A DNA stretch of 64,000 nt, taken from NCBI GenBank assembly GCA_037954325.1, contig JBBMNZ010000003.1, forward strand, positions 10,505,965 through 10,569,964, in the 5' to 3' direction. This document shows positions 1 to 12,435 of this stretch, in pieces. How positions within the stretch are numbered: the first letter of the stretch is position 1; each line of letters starts with the position of its first letter. Source of the DNA: Fistularia commersonii (lineage: Eukaryota > Chordata > Actinopteri > Syngnathiformes > Fistulariidae). A model generated the notes under the pieces. The model saw only the letters and a program-made list of their open reading frames with translations. It was not told the DNA's origin and ran no database searches. The position numbers and the translations under genes are program-made.

Positions 1-37
1 CACACACACACACATACACACACACACACACACACAC
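1..37. repeat. (CA)n microsatellite at window edge
   Basis: The window opens inside a CA dinucleotide run with one TA interruption. It lies in the FAM168A intron upstream of the exon at 298. The rest of this intron piece (38-297) has no coding signal apart from the pyrimidine-rich acceptor tract at about 279-297. Confidence 0.95.
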
Positions 38-297
38 GAGCACCTGTCCCCATCTGGTGGACTACTCTGGAAATGCAAACAATAAACACTGTGACGTGAA
101 GGGAACAGCCCCCCCCAGCGTCTCCTCTCATCTCCTCCATTACATAACTTTTAAATGAAAATGTCATGTTGCTCTGCCATTATGGGATGGAATCTTCCCA
201 GAATACCTCAGGAGGTGAATTATGTTTCGACTTAAGAGGTTTTAGCTAAAGAACAAAAAGGATAATAAAGGAAAATCCTCTTCTTCTTCTTCCTCAG

Positions 298-1034
298 GAT
301 ATACTGCAGCAGGCACCCCCTACAAAGTGCCCCCCACCCAGTCAAATGGAGCGCCCCCTCCCTACACTCCTACTCCGACCCCCTACCCGACAGCTATGTA
401 CCCCATCCGCAGTGCCTACCCTCAGCAGAACCTCTACACACAGGTAAAGCATGCCACCGTCCCAGAATAGAAGGTGGCACCTCCTCGTCATGTGGAATTG
501 CATACAGGATGTTTAGGGTGTGAAAATGACAGACCGGAAGTGCCAGAAAGACAAGTTTATCATTCAAGGACTTTCAGAAAGTTCTGCTTGTGATGCAAGT
601 GGCTCTGGCCCCACAAACACTGAGCTGGGCACTGACCAACCACATGTCCATGTCTGCAGGGCGCCTACTACACCCAGCCGGTGTATGCCGCCCAGCCGCA
701 CGTGATCCACCACACCACCGTGGTGCAGCCCAACAGCATCCCCTCCACAGCCCTGTACCCGGCCCCAGTCCCTGTACCCACCCCACGGAACAACGGCATG
801 GCTGCCATGGGGATGGTCGCCGGGACAACCATGGCCATGAGCGCAGGTAGGAAGAGCACATGACGCTGTGCATTTGGTCTTTTCCTCGCCTCCGAGTCTT
901 ACTCTACTTCACCCCCTGCAGGTACCCTGCTAACAACACCCCAGCACCCCCCGATTGGAGCGCACCCGGTTACCGTGCCAACCTACAGGCCCCAAGGGAC
1001 ACCTGGCTACAGCTATGTACCGCCTCACTGGTAA
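298..1034 (+). CDS. fam168a: FAM168A, three 3'-terminal coding exons
   Basis: FAM168A is a small proline/tyrosine-rich protein; its paralogue FAM168B (MANI) is a neurite-outgrowth inhibitor, and FAM168A (TCRP1) has been linked to cell survival. Three exons can be phased: 298-443 (acceptor TCCTCAG, donor CAG|GTAAAG), 660-846 (acceptor GTCTGCAG, donor GCAG|GTAGG) and 922-1034 (acceptor CCCCTGCAG, stop TAA at 1032-1034). The first begins in phase 2 and the joins are exact. The product carries YKVPPTQSN, the HVIHHTTVVQPNSIPS block, MGMVAGTTMAMSAGTLL and the C-terminus GYSYVPPHW. PPTQSN points to FAM168A, since FAM168B differs at this site. The N-terminal exons lie upstream of the window, so the gene is partial here. 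No disruption is seen. Confidence 0.95.
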
Positions 1035-4000
1035 AGCCCGCCCATCATGTGAGTCCAACCACCGCCGCCGCCACCCATCCTTCTTCCTTGACTCCCCTCC
1101 TCCAACCAGTCACCTTCTCCTCCCCTTGCAGATCCGGAGACCACCGTCATATGCAACTGCTCCGACCCAACACGGGCTCTCTGTGGTAACCATGGGAACC
1201 CCGCACCTGTCTGCAGAACAAAAACTAAAGTGCAACGGCCACTTTACTATCACTATTATGCCACATTCTCCAACTATTATAATTTTCTCTTTTTTTTTTC
1301 TTTTTTTTTCTTTTTACACAAAGCTGCTTTTATTTTGTAAAGTCTTCTCTTCCTCTCTGTTCATTTGCCAACCAGTCGTTACTTTTATTTTGTAGGGTTG
1401 TTTTTATTTTATTTTTTTGAATTTTAAATTGGTTTGCTTCTGCCGAGTCTGGTCATTGGAACTTCAAGACCCTTGACCAGTCGGGGATGCGGGGGTGGGA
1501 GGGTGGGTGGGGTGGGGGGTTTAAAAACGGGCACTTATTCATCATCATAATGTTCTCCATCAGTCGTTAGGACAACGTGTCCCTGTTCTACCAGGTTCTT
1601 TTCCTCAGCGCTGGGTTCCACCTTTTAGCTTTTAAAAGCTCCTCCTTTCTCTCTCTCTCCCCCGGTCATCCTCCCTTCCTTTTCATCCCCGATTCGTCTT
1701 CCCGGCGTCGCCTGTCCGTCCCCGGCATCACCTCCCTCCCACATCCCCAGAGCACTTACTAGCCTGCGATTCTCCACCGCACCCACACAAGGGCGCTGTT
1801 CCCCACTCTGCAGTTCACATAACCTCTGCGCTGCTTCGCAGCTGAGAACCCGGTGATCACGTCTTACTATACAGGAGACGTCCATGTTGTTAGCACCCCA
1901 ACGCTAACATGTACAGCAACGACTGCAACACACACACACACACAAACGCACAGGGGCTTGATTGCCGACTGGCACTTAGTGCACGGCACATCTGTCATGA
2001 TGTTACTGTCAACAAACAAACAAACAAACACACACACACTCTCACACAATGCCAGCGGGGGGCAGTCCACTCTTATTATGGGCCTTCAGATAGGAGGCGG
2101 GGTCCTTGGCGCCATTGCTTCTGCCTCACAGACCAATAGGCAAGTACTTGAGGAGCAGACAGGAAGTTAAGTACACACAGTGTACCCTAATTTGATTATT
2201 GAAGTGGTGGGGGGGGTCCTAGACATTCCCGTGTTCCATTACAAGATTTTCCATGGCAACAGCATTCCTTGACAATACTCAACAGTGCGACGTTAGCTGT
2301 GACCTTGTCCTTGCGTGGTGAACCTGCCCACATCTGCGGGGGGACAGAGCCAAGCCAGGGCTTTTATTCGTGTTTTTTTTTTTTTGTTTGGTTTTTTTTT
2401 TGTTTTATTTTATTTATTTTTTTAAACCACATTTGTTCTCCGTTCTATTTCACTCATTCCCAAGAGCATGTAGAACATCCCAGGTTCTCCAGGACGGACG
2501 AGAACCCGTGACACCTTCCGACATCTCCTTGCGCACCCCCCCTGGTCGCTAGTCTCTGCTTGTTGTTTGTCTAGTGGCGGGGAGGACCAGGGTTTCAGAC
2601 GTGGGCGTGGCCTGTGGCATTTTTCAGGATTTACACACACTTATCTCCAAACCTGGTTACTAAAGAGCATCTGCAGTGTTTGGTGTTGCGGAGGTGGTTT
2701 GACTGCAATAAGGAGACAATAATAATAATAATAATAATAATAAGAGGAGGGAAAAACCTCCAGCTGTTAGCACTCGTTATTTTCTCTCTTTTGGAATTGA
2801 TTTTTGGGGGGGTGAATAATTATTGTGAAAAAAAGTTTATTATTGTAGAATAAAGGTGGAGGTGTCCTGTCTTTGCCTCCGTCCGTCACATATCAGCCTG
2901 TGAGCGGCTACGTGTCATTTAATGCTAAGCAGCAGGTGCCGCAGCATTTCAGCAAAAAGGGGGCCAGGGTCTATTTATATTGAAAGTGGATCGACAGCGT
3001 CGGCTTCTCTGATTTGAAACAACAGCCACGCCTACCGCGTGCTTGGGTTTGAGTCCCCTCCGGTTTCAGACGCGCCTCGCTTCTTGGTCTTGCTCTTCTT
3101 TGGTTCTGATGGCGGAAACGGAAGAGTCCAGGTGGCGGGGGTGGGGGGTTCATGGCTGCATCGGAGCGGCAGCTACTGTTAGTGGTTTTTGATATTCCCT
3201 TCTTTTAATCTTCCTCTTCTGCATATTTGTCGTCCGTCGGGTGGGGGGACCTTGACGACCCCCCTCTCCCGAGAACCCCCCACCCCTGCTGTGCCATATG
3301 TCCCTGTAGATGGGTGTGTTTTCTTCTCCCAGTGGCGTCCTGAGTCCTCGTCTCGTGAATCTTCTTTCCCGTGTGTTCCCCCCGCCGTGCTCACCACTAC
3401 ACCTTCCTCCATCTCAGTGTCCCGCCCTCCATCTGACCTTTGCCCTCCCCTCCCGACTCTCCTCCATCATCTGCTTCATACTTCTACCACATGTTTCCCG
3501 GTAAGACGCAGCGGGAAGCCTCCTGTGCATTCATGCCAGGAGTAGTCACGCCATAGGTCAGCGCTTTTTAGGGAAGGTGGTGGTAGATGTGACGGAGATG
3601 GAGGTGTTCTGAAGTGGAGGAGTCAGGCAGAGTGTTTCATTTGTAGTGTTTCCATTTTCACCCTGGAGGTGGTGGCATCTGGTGGGGGGGATTGTTGTTG
3701 GGGAGTTTAGGGGGGGTCTCTTGGGAACATGGAGACAGCTTGTGGAGAACCGGCGTCCATGTCGTCTTTCAGGGTGGTCTTTCACTCCATCATTGACTCT
3801 CATTTCAAAGTTTGCACTTAAGTGGATAAACGAGGTGTGTGAGTGTGGGGGACAAAGTCTTAATCTTTTTTTTTTTTTTTTTTACTTTCTGCTGTCATTT
3901 TCTTTCCTTTTGATGATATTTTCCATTTATTAAAAGGTTTAGGAGGAATTCTGGTTTTACTTTGTAAATGTTTTTGACCCTCCTTAACACCTCCCCCAAC

Positions 4001-4838
4001 CTTAACACACACACACACACAAACACACACACCTCTGTCCACCGTTTACAGTGAGGTTATGTTTAAAACCAACTTCATGCACTGATGAATGCGTTTAGAC
4101 CCGTTAATGCATTAACCCCCCCCAGGTGGGAGGTAATACTGGGTTCTCCTTCCTGGGTTCTCAGTCCTCTTGCAAGATTCACTGAAGACTCAAAGTGTGT
4201 GTTGATGAGGTTGATGAGGGGGTGTGAATGGCCAGATGATTGACAGCTGACCGGTCCATATTAAGCCCCACCCCCGACTATGATCATATTCAATCTCAAT
4301 CCTTCCAGGCATGGGTTATTAATTGATTATTTGTAAATTAACTAGTCACTTAACGTAACCTCACTGTAATCTGCCTCTTTCGCCCCTTTATTCTGCCTTG
4401 CCGTTTACCGAGTCTTAGATTTCTATATTTTTATTTTCTGAGTCGTGGGTGGCGGTGCTCCTCGACCTCTTAGCCGTTCTGCAGCTTCTCTCCTCTCTGC
4501 TCCCACCGCCACCCTCCAACCCGGGTTCAATCTGATTGTCGGACCACCGATGCAAAGAGAAAAAAAAAAAAAAAGCCCGATATTTTTTTCCTCGTCTTCC
4601 AGCAGAAAACAAAACAAACAAAAAAAAAACAAACAACAAAAAAAGAAATATAATAAAAAAAAAAAAAGTAGTTTGAAAATGGCGTCCCAGTGTCGGCCTG
4701 GTATTAGGAGCAGACTCCGCCCCCTCACCCCACGTTTTTGGTACCCAGTCTGCACGTGCTCTGGGGCGCCCCCCTGGTGCCCGGCCGCGTCCCAAACCCA
4801 AGCCCAACTTCCGCTCAGCGTTGAGAGAAGAGAAGTGA

Positions 4839-4879
<41 letters not shown>

Positions 4880-5165
4880 GTGTGTGGGGGTATGCGTGCG
4901 CGCATGCGCATGTGTGTGTGTGTGTTAGCTAAGGGGCCCGCCGCTGCCGCCGGCCCACGTCAGGCTTGTGATATGAAGTGTATATTGTTTCTCTTATTTT
5001 TTTCTTTCATTTTTTTGATGTTGAGGGTTTTTTTGTTTTTGTTTTATATTAAAAAAAAGATCAGTTAGTGATCTTAGTACTATAACTAAGCCAAGTTTGT
5101 AATTGTATATTTACTGTAAAATGTAGAACATTGAATAACTATTAAAACTTTTCCCATAAAAGGAA
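1035..5165 (+). other. fam168a: FAM168A 3' untranslated region
   Basis: This 4.1-kb stretch after the FAM168A stop has no coding structure of its own. It holds T-rich runs, a (TAA)n block at 2718-2743, CA/GT runs at about 1929-1950, 4006-4032 and 4842-4925, and one copy of the dispersed repeat at about 4131-4320. A possible early poly(A) signal AATAAA lies at 2849-2854. The last 120 bases (5041-5165) are AU-rich, repeat-free and end in ATTAAA, which fits the distal end of a long 3'UTR, as FAM168A has in other vertebrates. The UTR extent is inferred, as no transcript data are available. Confidence 0.6.
5141..5146 (+). terminator. fam168a: Distal poly(A) signal ATTAAA of FAM168A
   Basis: ATTAAA lies in an AU-rich stretch about 4.1 kb after the stop. 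Cleavage would fall near 5160-5165. A second hexamer (AATAAA at about 5201) lies 60 bases further on and could serve instead. Confidence 0.5.
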
Positions 5166-5498
5166 CAAGAAGTTGGTCATTCCTGTTTTTTTTTTTTCAA
5201 AATAAAAGTTGGTTTGAGGTTTACTGTGTGGAAACTAACGCCATTGCCTCACAAGAGGTTTGAAGGTGTCTGTTATGGGTTGACCATAACAATGACCGAC
5301 ATGCCTGGCACTGACCCTTGTAGTGGGGGTCACTTCTGGCAGCAACTTCGTACAAACGCCGACCTTTCGCCGCTGCTGATGCCTTCACATTTGTCACCTG
5401 GAGACCGGAAGTCACCAAATTCTAGCACCGCGTGCTGGCGTGGCGTGTACACTGCAGCACCCCCTGCATTTCTTCCGGTGTATCGTGTACAGATATCT

Positions 5499-7074
5499 AC
5501 TATGACAGGACTATGACAGGAAAAGGTAGAGTTGGTCGATATGATGCAGAGAAGGAAGGCGGATATACTGTGTGTCCAGGAGACCAGGTGGAAAGGTAGT
5601 AAGGCTAGAAGCTTAGGAGCAGGCTTTAAGTTGTACTATTATGGTACTGACAAGAAGAGAAATGAAGTAGGAGTTATCTTGAAGGAGGAGTTTGTTAGGA
5701 ACGTCCTAGAGGTGAAAAGAATGTCAGATAGACTTATGAGTCTGAAACTGGAAATTGAAGGTGTGATGCTCAATGTTGTTAGTGGCTATGCCCCGCAGGT
5801 GGGATGTGAATCTGAAGAGAAGAAGTTCTGGAATTAGTTAGATGAAGTGATGCAGAATATTCCCAGAAATGAGAGAGTGGTCATTGGTGCAGACTTCAAT
5901 GGACATGTTGGTGAAGGCAATAGAGGGGATGAAGAAGTGATGGGCAGATTTGGTATCCAGGATAGGAAATGCAGAGGGACAGATGGTGGTAGATTTTGCA
6001 AAAAGGATGGAAATGGCTGTAGTGAACACCTTTTTCCAGAAAAAACAGGAACATAGGGTAACTTATAAGAGTGGAGGTAGGAGCACGCAGGTAGACTACA
6101 TCTTGTATAGACGAGGTAACCTGAAAGAGATCAGTGACTGCAAAGTAGTTGTAGGTGAGACTGTAGCCAGATACCATAGGATGGTGGTTTGTAGGATGAC
6201 TCTGGTGACAAGGAAGATGAAGAGGACAAAGGCAGAGCAGAGGACAAAATGGTTGAAGCTGAAAAGGGAGGAGTGTTGCATGGTTTTCAGGGAGGAGTTG
6301 AGAAAGGGTCTGGGTGGTCAGGGTGAGCTTCCAGATGATTGGACAACAACAGCTAGTGTTATCAGGGAGACAGGTAGAAGAGTACTTGGTGTGTCATCTG
6401 GAAGGAAAGTAGATAAGGAGACTTGGTGGTGGAATGAGGAAGTGCAGGAGTGTATACAGAGAAAGCGGTTCGCGAAGAAGTGGGATACTGAGAGGACTGA
6501 AGAGAACAGACAGGAGTTCAGGGAGATGCGGCGAAAGGTAAAGATAGAGGTAGCAAAGGCAAAACAAAGGGCTTATGATGACTTGTATGCTCGGTTGGAT
6601 AGTAAGGAGGGTGAGAATGATCTATACAGGTTGGCGAAACAGAGAGATAAAGATGGAAAGGATGCACAACAGGTCCGTGTGATTAAGACAGAGAGGGAAA
6701 TGTATTGACAGATGCTAGAAGAGTGATGGGAAGATGGAAAGAGTACTTTGAAGAGCTGATGAATGTGGAAAATGAAAGATAGGCAAGGGTAGAAGAGGTG
6801 ACTATTGTTTTGGAGAGAAGGTCAGAGAAGCCAGACTGAGATGGTTCGGTCATGTACAGAGAAGGGATAGTGAATATATTGGTCGACGGATGCTGGAATT
6901 GGAGCTGCCAGGCAAGAGGTCTCCAGGAAGACCAAAGAGAAGATTTATGGACGTAGTGAGAGAGGATATGAAGGTAGTTGGTGTGAGAGAGGAAGATACA
7001 GAGAATAGGGTTAGATGGAGAAAGTTGACTCGCTGTGGCGACCCCTGACGGGAAAAGCCAAAAGAAGAAGATCA
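5499..7074 (+). mobile_element. RTE-clade LINE, internally deleted, with target-site duplication
   Basis: A 1576-bp insertion is bounded by a perfect 15-bp direct repeat CGTGTACAGATATCT at 5484-5498 and 7075-7089, which I read as the target-site duplication. It starts with two copies of a short motif (ACTATGACAGG) and ends with AGAAGAAGATC after the C-terminal coding part. Coding content in order: AP-type endonuclease (about 5532-6200), a linker rich in K/R/E (about 6200-6710), then directly the C-terminal segment with LRWFGHVQRR and LTRCGDP (about 6828-7047). The whole reverse transcriptase is missing, with the junction near 6780-6830. The C-terminal motif and endonuclease type are those of RTE/Expander-like fish elements. 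The exact family name is not certain. Confidence 0.85.
5532..6708 (+). pseudogene. RTE LINE endonuclease ORF, broken
   Basis: This is the AP-endonuclease part of the RTE element. Recognisable motifs are CVQETRWKG (metal/catalytic Glu), VVSGYAPQ, VIGADFNGHVG (the DFN catalytic motif) and STQVDYILYRR. It is broken by an in-frame TAG at 5835-5837 and a frameshift near 5950-5965, after which the reading continues through DFAKRME and TYKSGGRSTQVDYIL to 6708. A functional enzyme cannot be made. The catalytic Asn/Asp motifs survive, so decay is moderate. Confidence 0.8.
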
Positions 7075-7089
7075 CGTGTACAGATATCT

Positions 7090-7734
7090 CTCAGAACCAT
7101 CCACGCATTAACTTATTTGACAATGAAATGAAGGATTGTCATGAAAACAGGGCCTGGAGTCCATTCAGGGGACATGTCAGAACCAGGCCTTCCTCTGACT
7201 GTTGTCACGACAACGGGAAGCAGCAGCTTATGTTAACTAGTGTTAGCCCCCCCCCTTTGTGTGTCACAACCCAGCGGTGGTGGAGCCGCCCCATAGGCGG
7301 ATGGGCCTCGCCAAAGGCAAACAGCGTCCTGTCCTCAGCCCTCCGTTGGTAGCCGGGCCCACAGAAAGGAGATTATAAGAACCATAAAATGAAGAAACAG
7401 TAAGGAAACGGACGTGTTAACAAAAAAGCTTGTAAACAAACCAATTTGGTGTGTTTTCCTGGAATGAGACGGAGTGTGAACGAGCCCCAGGGTGTGACTG
7501 ACATCCCCCCATTAACCCCCCCCCCTAAAACAGAAGTATCTTTATATTAAAGCCAGTGGATAGTTAGTCTTTCTGTATCGCACCAAAACATTATGCTGTG
7601 TGTGTGTGTACGCATGCGTGTTCTGGGTGTCTCCATGGTGTGCACATGTGTCAACCTGTCATGTGTGTCCCATTTGATACTACATGGTTATGTAATTCAC
7701 ATCCTTCCAAATGCACGGCTGTCACGGATGCATG

Positions 7735-7765
<31 letters not shown>

Positions 7766-10700
7766 CTTTTTAATCCCAATACTTGTTTTGAAGCCGACAA
7801 GAACCACTTAGATCTTGTTTATGGGACTCGTTTCTGTGACGCCATGGTTCAATCTAGGACATCCACTTCCAAGGAAGTGGAGTCTTAGGGTAAGGTCGGC
7901 ATCGATCCATCTCAGAGGTGAAGGGGGGTGAAGGGGGGGGGCACTTCTTCCTCTGGAGATTTGCTGACCAAACTTTCAGGACAAAAAAAAAAAAAGTGAA
8001 GTAAAAGCTGCATCAGGACGGAAAGATGCAGAAACGGAGGAGGAACATCTTGAAGACCATATGAATCACCAATGTCCCCTGGAGGGGCTCAGCCAGCAGC
8101 AGGAAGTCCCCAGTTTCATCTCCTGTCATAGGCAGGCTTTTGCTGATGAAGCTCTAAAATCCACTTCTGCATCAGTCAAGTTCCTGATGGTCCACAAGAT
8201 GAAGAAGAGGGAGGGTCACAGATGGGTCATGTGATCGTTAAGCTACCCCCCCCCCGACACACAAGAGCCGTCAATCAAACGAATGTGCTTTTGATCGGAA
8301 ACACACCCCTGGCTATCCAGAGTGGTTCTACTCCCGTTGGGTTCTCTTGAGTTCCCCACTGAAGACTCCGCTGTGAATCTGGTTGGACAGAGCGGACATC
8401 TCGCCGTCCAGATTAAGCCCCGCCTCTCAGCTGACCCCAGCCAGGATCCCCGCCATCATGCACCTGTGATTGACACGCTACCCGACCTTTGGACCCCGTC
8501 TGACCCAGGACGTAGACCCGTGAACGGGTGAACGACTAAAGGATCGAATGAACGTGTCCCTCGTCCACTGACGCCACAATCCAATCAATAATGAACGAGA
8601 TGAAGATCCGGTGGCAGCAAATCAAGAATGACCGGGTTGGTGATAAGGATCCCACTGGACATAATGGACCTAATGGTGTCATCTACCGCCAATAAACATC
8701 TTCCTCTCATCCGTTCCAGGCGGATGGAAAATTAATGGGCTCATGGGGGCCTGGAGTCACGGTCTAGAACAGAATCCTGCTCAGGAACTACAAAGATGGA
8801 GTCAGGCTGGGAAGGGGGATGGGGGTCCTCTTCTCACAGGATTCGGGTCAGTGAGTGAGTGAATGAATGAATAAACGAGTGAATGAATGAATGCTCGTCA
8901 CCCCAGTGGAAGGAGATTAAAATCAACTTTGTTTTTTTTTTTTTTAATAAAGAAAAAAACTTTATTGAGAAACGACGCTCCGACAAATCGTCTTCTCTGC
9001 TCTGCTCTTGGCGCGGCGTGTGTGTGTGTGTGTGTGTGTGTGTGTCCTCGAAGACAACGCCTCTAGAATGGGCTGGGCCAACTAACCGACATCCGTCCGC
9101 CGGCGGACTCACGGCTGCGTCTCTCGGTTCCTTTCGCTCCCCCTGGACCAGACCGGACCGGACCTTTGCGCCCCCGGACCGAGGACCATGGCGACCCGCA
9201 CCTGCTGAGGGTCGGAAGCAGTCCTCCACCGACCACACACACATACACACACACACACACTCAGACACACACACACCGTCGCCCAGGTAAGGGGAAGCGT
9301 CCGTCCGTGTTAAAACAATCCGTTGACTCCACACTTCTGGGGAAAGTGCTGAAAAAGTTGGTGATATGTGTGTGTGCGTATGTGTGTGGTGGGGTTTGTC
9401 ACTCACATGCACTGTGCGTGAGATCAAATATGTGAAGTCCCCCAGTTTGCTTTCCCAGGAGAGGAAGGCCACTAAACTTTTTGCATAATTAATCGCAGAT
9501 GTTTTTTTTATATTTTTATTTAATTTACTGTAATGTTTTTATATTGTTTTATTATATATTATTCCATTTGTATTTTTCATTTTATATCTTTTTTTCATTT
9601 TATTGTTATTTCTTTTCATGCTTTTTAAAATATTTTATTTCATGTTTGTAATATATAATAATATTTTACTTCATGTTGCGTGTTACGCCCTGAGTTAGGG
9701 CGTCATCTTCACAGAAAAGACGTTTTTAATGTCTTTCGAACAAGAACTTTGATGAAAATCATAAATATAAATCATCAACCAATTATTTATCAGCATCACT
9801 TTAAAACGGCAAAGAAGGCTTTTACTTTGGTCGGTTGTTATGCTCGACGCTCAGAATGGAGCGGGTTCTGTTTCCTTTTCGGGGAAACATCTGGAGGCAG
9901 TGGGGGGGTGCGGCTAAAATTTTGCTGTTATTTGTAAACGTGAGCAGAGTGGCCTCAGTTTACAAGCCAGATTCTGATGGGAGCGAGAAGGAACTCCGTC
10001 AGATTGATGGACCAAACCATCACCGCAGAGCTGGAGAACCTGGCAGGAGCAAAGCTCTCACTCAGGAGGGGGCAGGGAGACATGTGGTCAGAACCTCCAT
10101 GAAGGGCTAGAAGGTTCTTGATTCTAGTCCCACTGGGTTCTCTCTGTTCTTGGCGTGTTCTCCTGCCTGAGATTTCTCTGTCTGTCCTCTCCATGTTCTC
10201 CGTCTTAAGCCCTGAAAGAGCAGGTCCATCGAAGATGTCTCTTTATGATTGACAGGGGTCCTGTCTTGGTAAAGCCCCGCCTCTCATCCCAGCGACAACC
10301 CCGATTGGCCACAGACGGCCCTGACCCCTTCGAGAAGGACAGGGTCCATTTCCTGTTTTTCAGCAGCAACTCATGACCTATATCTAGGATGTCACATCGG
10401 GCCCGAAGCTTACCCAGCCTGGATCAAACCATTGTCTCCGGGGAGAGGGGGGGCCGGCAGGCTGCCAGAACATGCAGAACGAGTCCGGGCAGGCGGCAAG
10501 ATGGGATGGCGGCAGTTGTGGCGAAGAGGCGGGGGGAAAATAAGGGTGCTGTAGGAAAGGCGAGGGTGGCATCCTCCACTTTCTGTTGATAGGGGGCGGG
10601 GCTTAGATGAGTTAATGGCTCCCCGATTTTTTAATCTTAACTTCAACCGAAACTTCGTGACGGAATGCAGAAATCGGACATTTGGGCGTCGGAGCAACGC

Positions 10701-12214
10701 CTGCGGGTTGATTTAGGGGCGCCATCGCCTCCATCGATTGTTACATAAGACAGGTTCTAACGTGGTGAGAACCAGGTATGGAATTAAATATGGCCGCCTT
10801 AAAATATTTTCATTGGAATTTAGCAAGACGTTGCGTGCACGTGCACACACACACACGTTAGTTGAGTGGAAACGCCGTTAGCCACCACCCGGCGCCAGGC
10901 GTTGTCATGGGCTCGCGGTGCCGGCACTGTATGCATGTATGTGATGTGGGGGTCTTTACTCTCCCATGCTGTTGGATGTTGGTTGCCATGGCGCCGAGAC
11001 AGACACATGTCGGACGTTAACCCTATAAATCCTGCTCAGGCCGGAGACAACATTTGTTTCCCAGATGGATTAACTTCCCACTGCCGTGCACAAGAATAAG
11101 TACCCCACCCGTAGGCCAGATCCGAGTCAGTGAGAAAATCAACGAGGAAAACTCGCGACTAAGAAAACAGCACTCGTTCTTCGCGAAAACTACCACGGGG
11201 AAACACGGTGTTCAAGCGTTTAGAGCCCGCCGGAGTTGTTGCGCCCCAGTTTGCGTTCGCCAACAGGCCGTGCCTTTTCGCAAATGGGGCCCAACGTCCC
11301 CACCTTCCTGCTTCCCACGGCGGAGGAGCCGGCGGGATTGCACATTCTAAGAAAGAAGTGGCGCGATAGACGGCGGCCGTACTGTACGACTTGAGTATTC
11401 AAAGAATTCATCTCCCTGGTTCTACCAACACCATGGTGTCTTCTACTTCTCTGCTTCTTTCACCGGTCGCACTCGACCATATGACGCATCGCTGCCCCCA
11501 CGGGTCTGGCAGTGTTAAGGTGCCTGAGAAGGTAATGGGTGATGTAATAGACGTTCTCTTTGGGATGGGGGGACGGGAGGTCGGGGGCATCTGGTCTTCC
11601 TAAATGACCTAATGCCATTAGTCCTGGTGTAGATAGCATGGCTGCTGCCATATCTCATTAGCCAGGCACACTAATTATTTGTAATATTAAAATTTCATTA
11701 CTGAAGAAGCATAATTATTTTGGCTGTGTGTGCGTGTGATTCCTGCTGCGAGCCCATCATCAAGCCTCTTGCAGAAACGTGCTTCAAAGAGCTGCTTTTT
11801 TATGATTCTTCGTTTCCCTTAGAAGTGATATTGAGTGGGAGGAAGGCGGGGGCAAGACTTGTACGTGTCGCTATTTGACCCCCCCCCCCTCCAACTCCAG
11901 AGAAACCCTGACAATGACCTGGGGTACACAGACCTCCCCCACTGAAAGGGCTAAGTTCTTGAGAATCTAGTGTGCATGTGTGTGTATGTCTACATTTTTG
12001 CCGGACAAACAAAAATTACGTCAGATTCAGTTCTAGAAATCATTTCTCGAAGCCTCTCGGATGAGGGGGTGAAAAGTCTGCAAAGGAAGAAATTCAAGTC
12101 AAGTTGCCAAGACAAGAAGATTTTGACAATAATTCACCATGACCTGGATGACTGAGAACCTCCAACAGATGTTTACTCTTGAAAAGGTCAGGGAATCGGA
12201 TCCCGAACCAGCCT
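7090..12214. other. Gene-poor spacer between FAM168A and the tRNA-Ala gene
   Basis: I see no convincing protein gene in these 5.1 kb. Contents: CA/GT runs at 7739-7766, 9018-9045 and 9238-9276; an (ATGA)n-like run at 8850-8895; an AT-rich block at about 9481-9680; dispersed-repeat relics at about 8319-8460 and 10125-10340; a CpG-dense block at about 11090-11400; and a TAAT-rich block at about 11585-11730 that looks like a regulatory element. Short open frames here are dominated by dinucleotide repeats or random frames. Confidence 0.6.
11585..11730. promoter_or_regulatory. Candidate conserved non-coding element rich in TAAT sites
   Basis: This 145-bp unique stretch has several homeodomain-type cores: ATTAG near 11617, CATTAG near 11657, CTAATTATT near 11670, CATTACTG near 11696 and CATAATTATT near 11711. 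It lacks simple repeats and is set in a gene-poor region. This is a pattern-based guess; no conservation data were available. Confidence 0.25.
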
Positions 12215-12287
12215 TGGAGAATGCGGGCATCGATCCCGCTACCTCTCGCATGCTAAGCGAGCGCTCTACCATTTGAGCTAATTCCCC
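12215..12287 (-). tRNA. tRNA-Ala (anticodon AGC)
   Basis: Read on the minus strand, this 73-nt gene folds as a standard cloverleaf: 7-bp acceptor stem (GGGGAAT with ATTCTCC, one G-U pair), D arm with the A box TAGCTCAAATGG, anticodon loop CTTAGCA giving AGC, and T arm with the B box GGGATCGATGCCC. Discriminator base is A. CCA is not encoded, as expected for eukaryotes. A TTTT Pol III terminator lies about 30 bases downstream (+ strand AAAA at 12182-12185). A decayed tRNA-Ala copy lies 150 bp away in the opposite orientation. Confidence 0.93.
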
Positions 12288-12435
12288 ATGTTATGCTGCA
12301 GCTGCAGAAACAGACACAAACGCCAAGTTATAAATATAATCTGGTGTGTGTGTGTGTTTGTGTGTGTGTGTCAGGAGGGAGGGTTCCTCTGAAATATGAC
12401 TCAGAGTATTCGCAGCCTTCGTAGCAGCAGGAGTA

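Noticed and set aside
4415..5068. Open frames on both strands in the FAM168A 3'UTR (130-207 residues)
   Set aside because: They run through A-rich, T-rich and GT-repeat stretches; no similarity or splice context.
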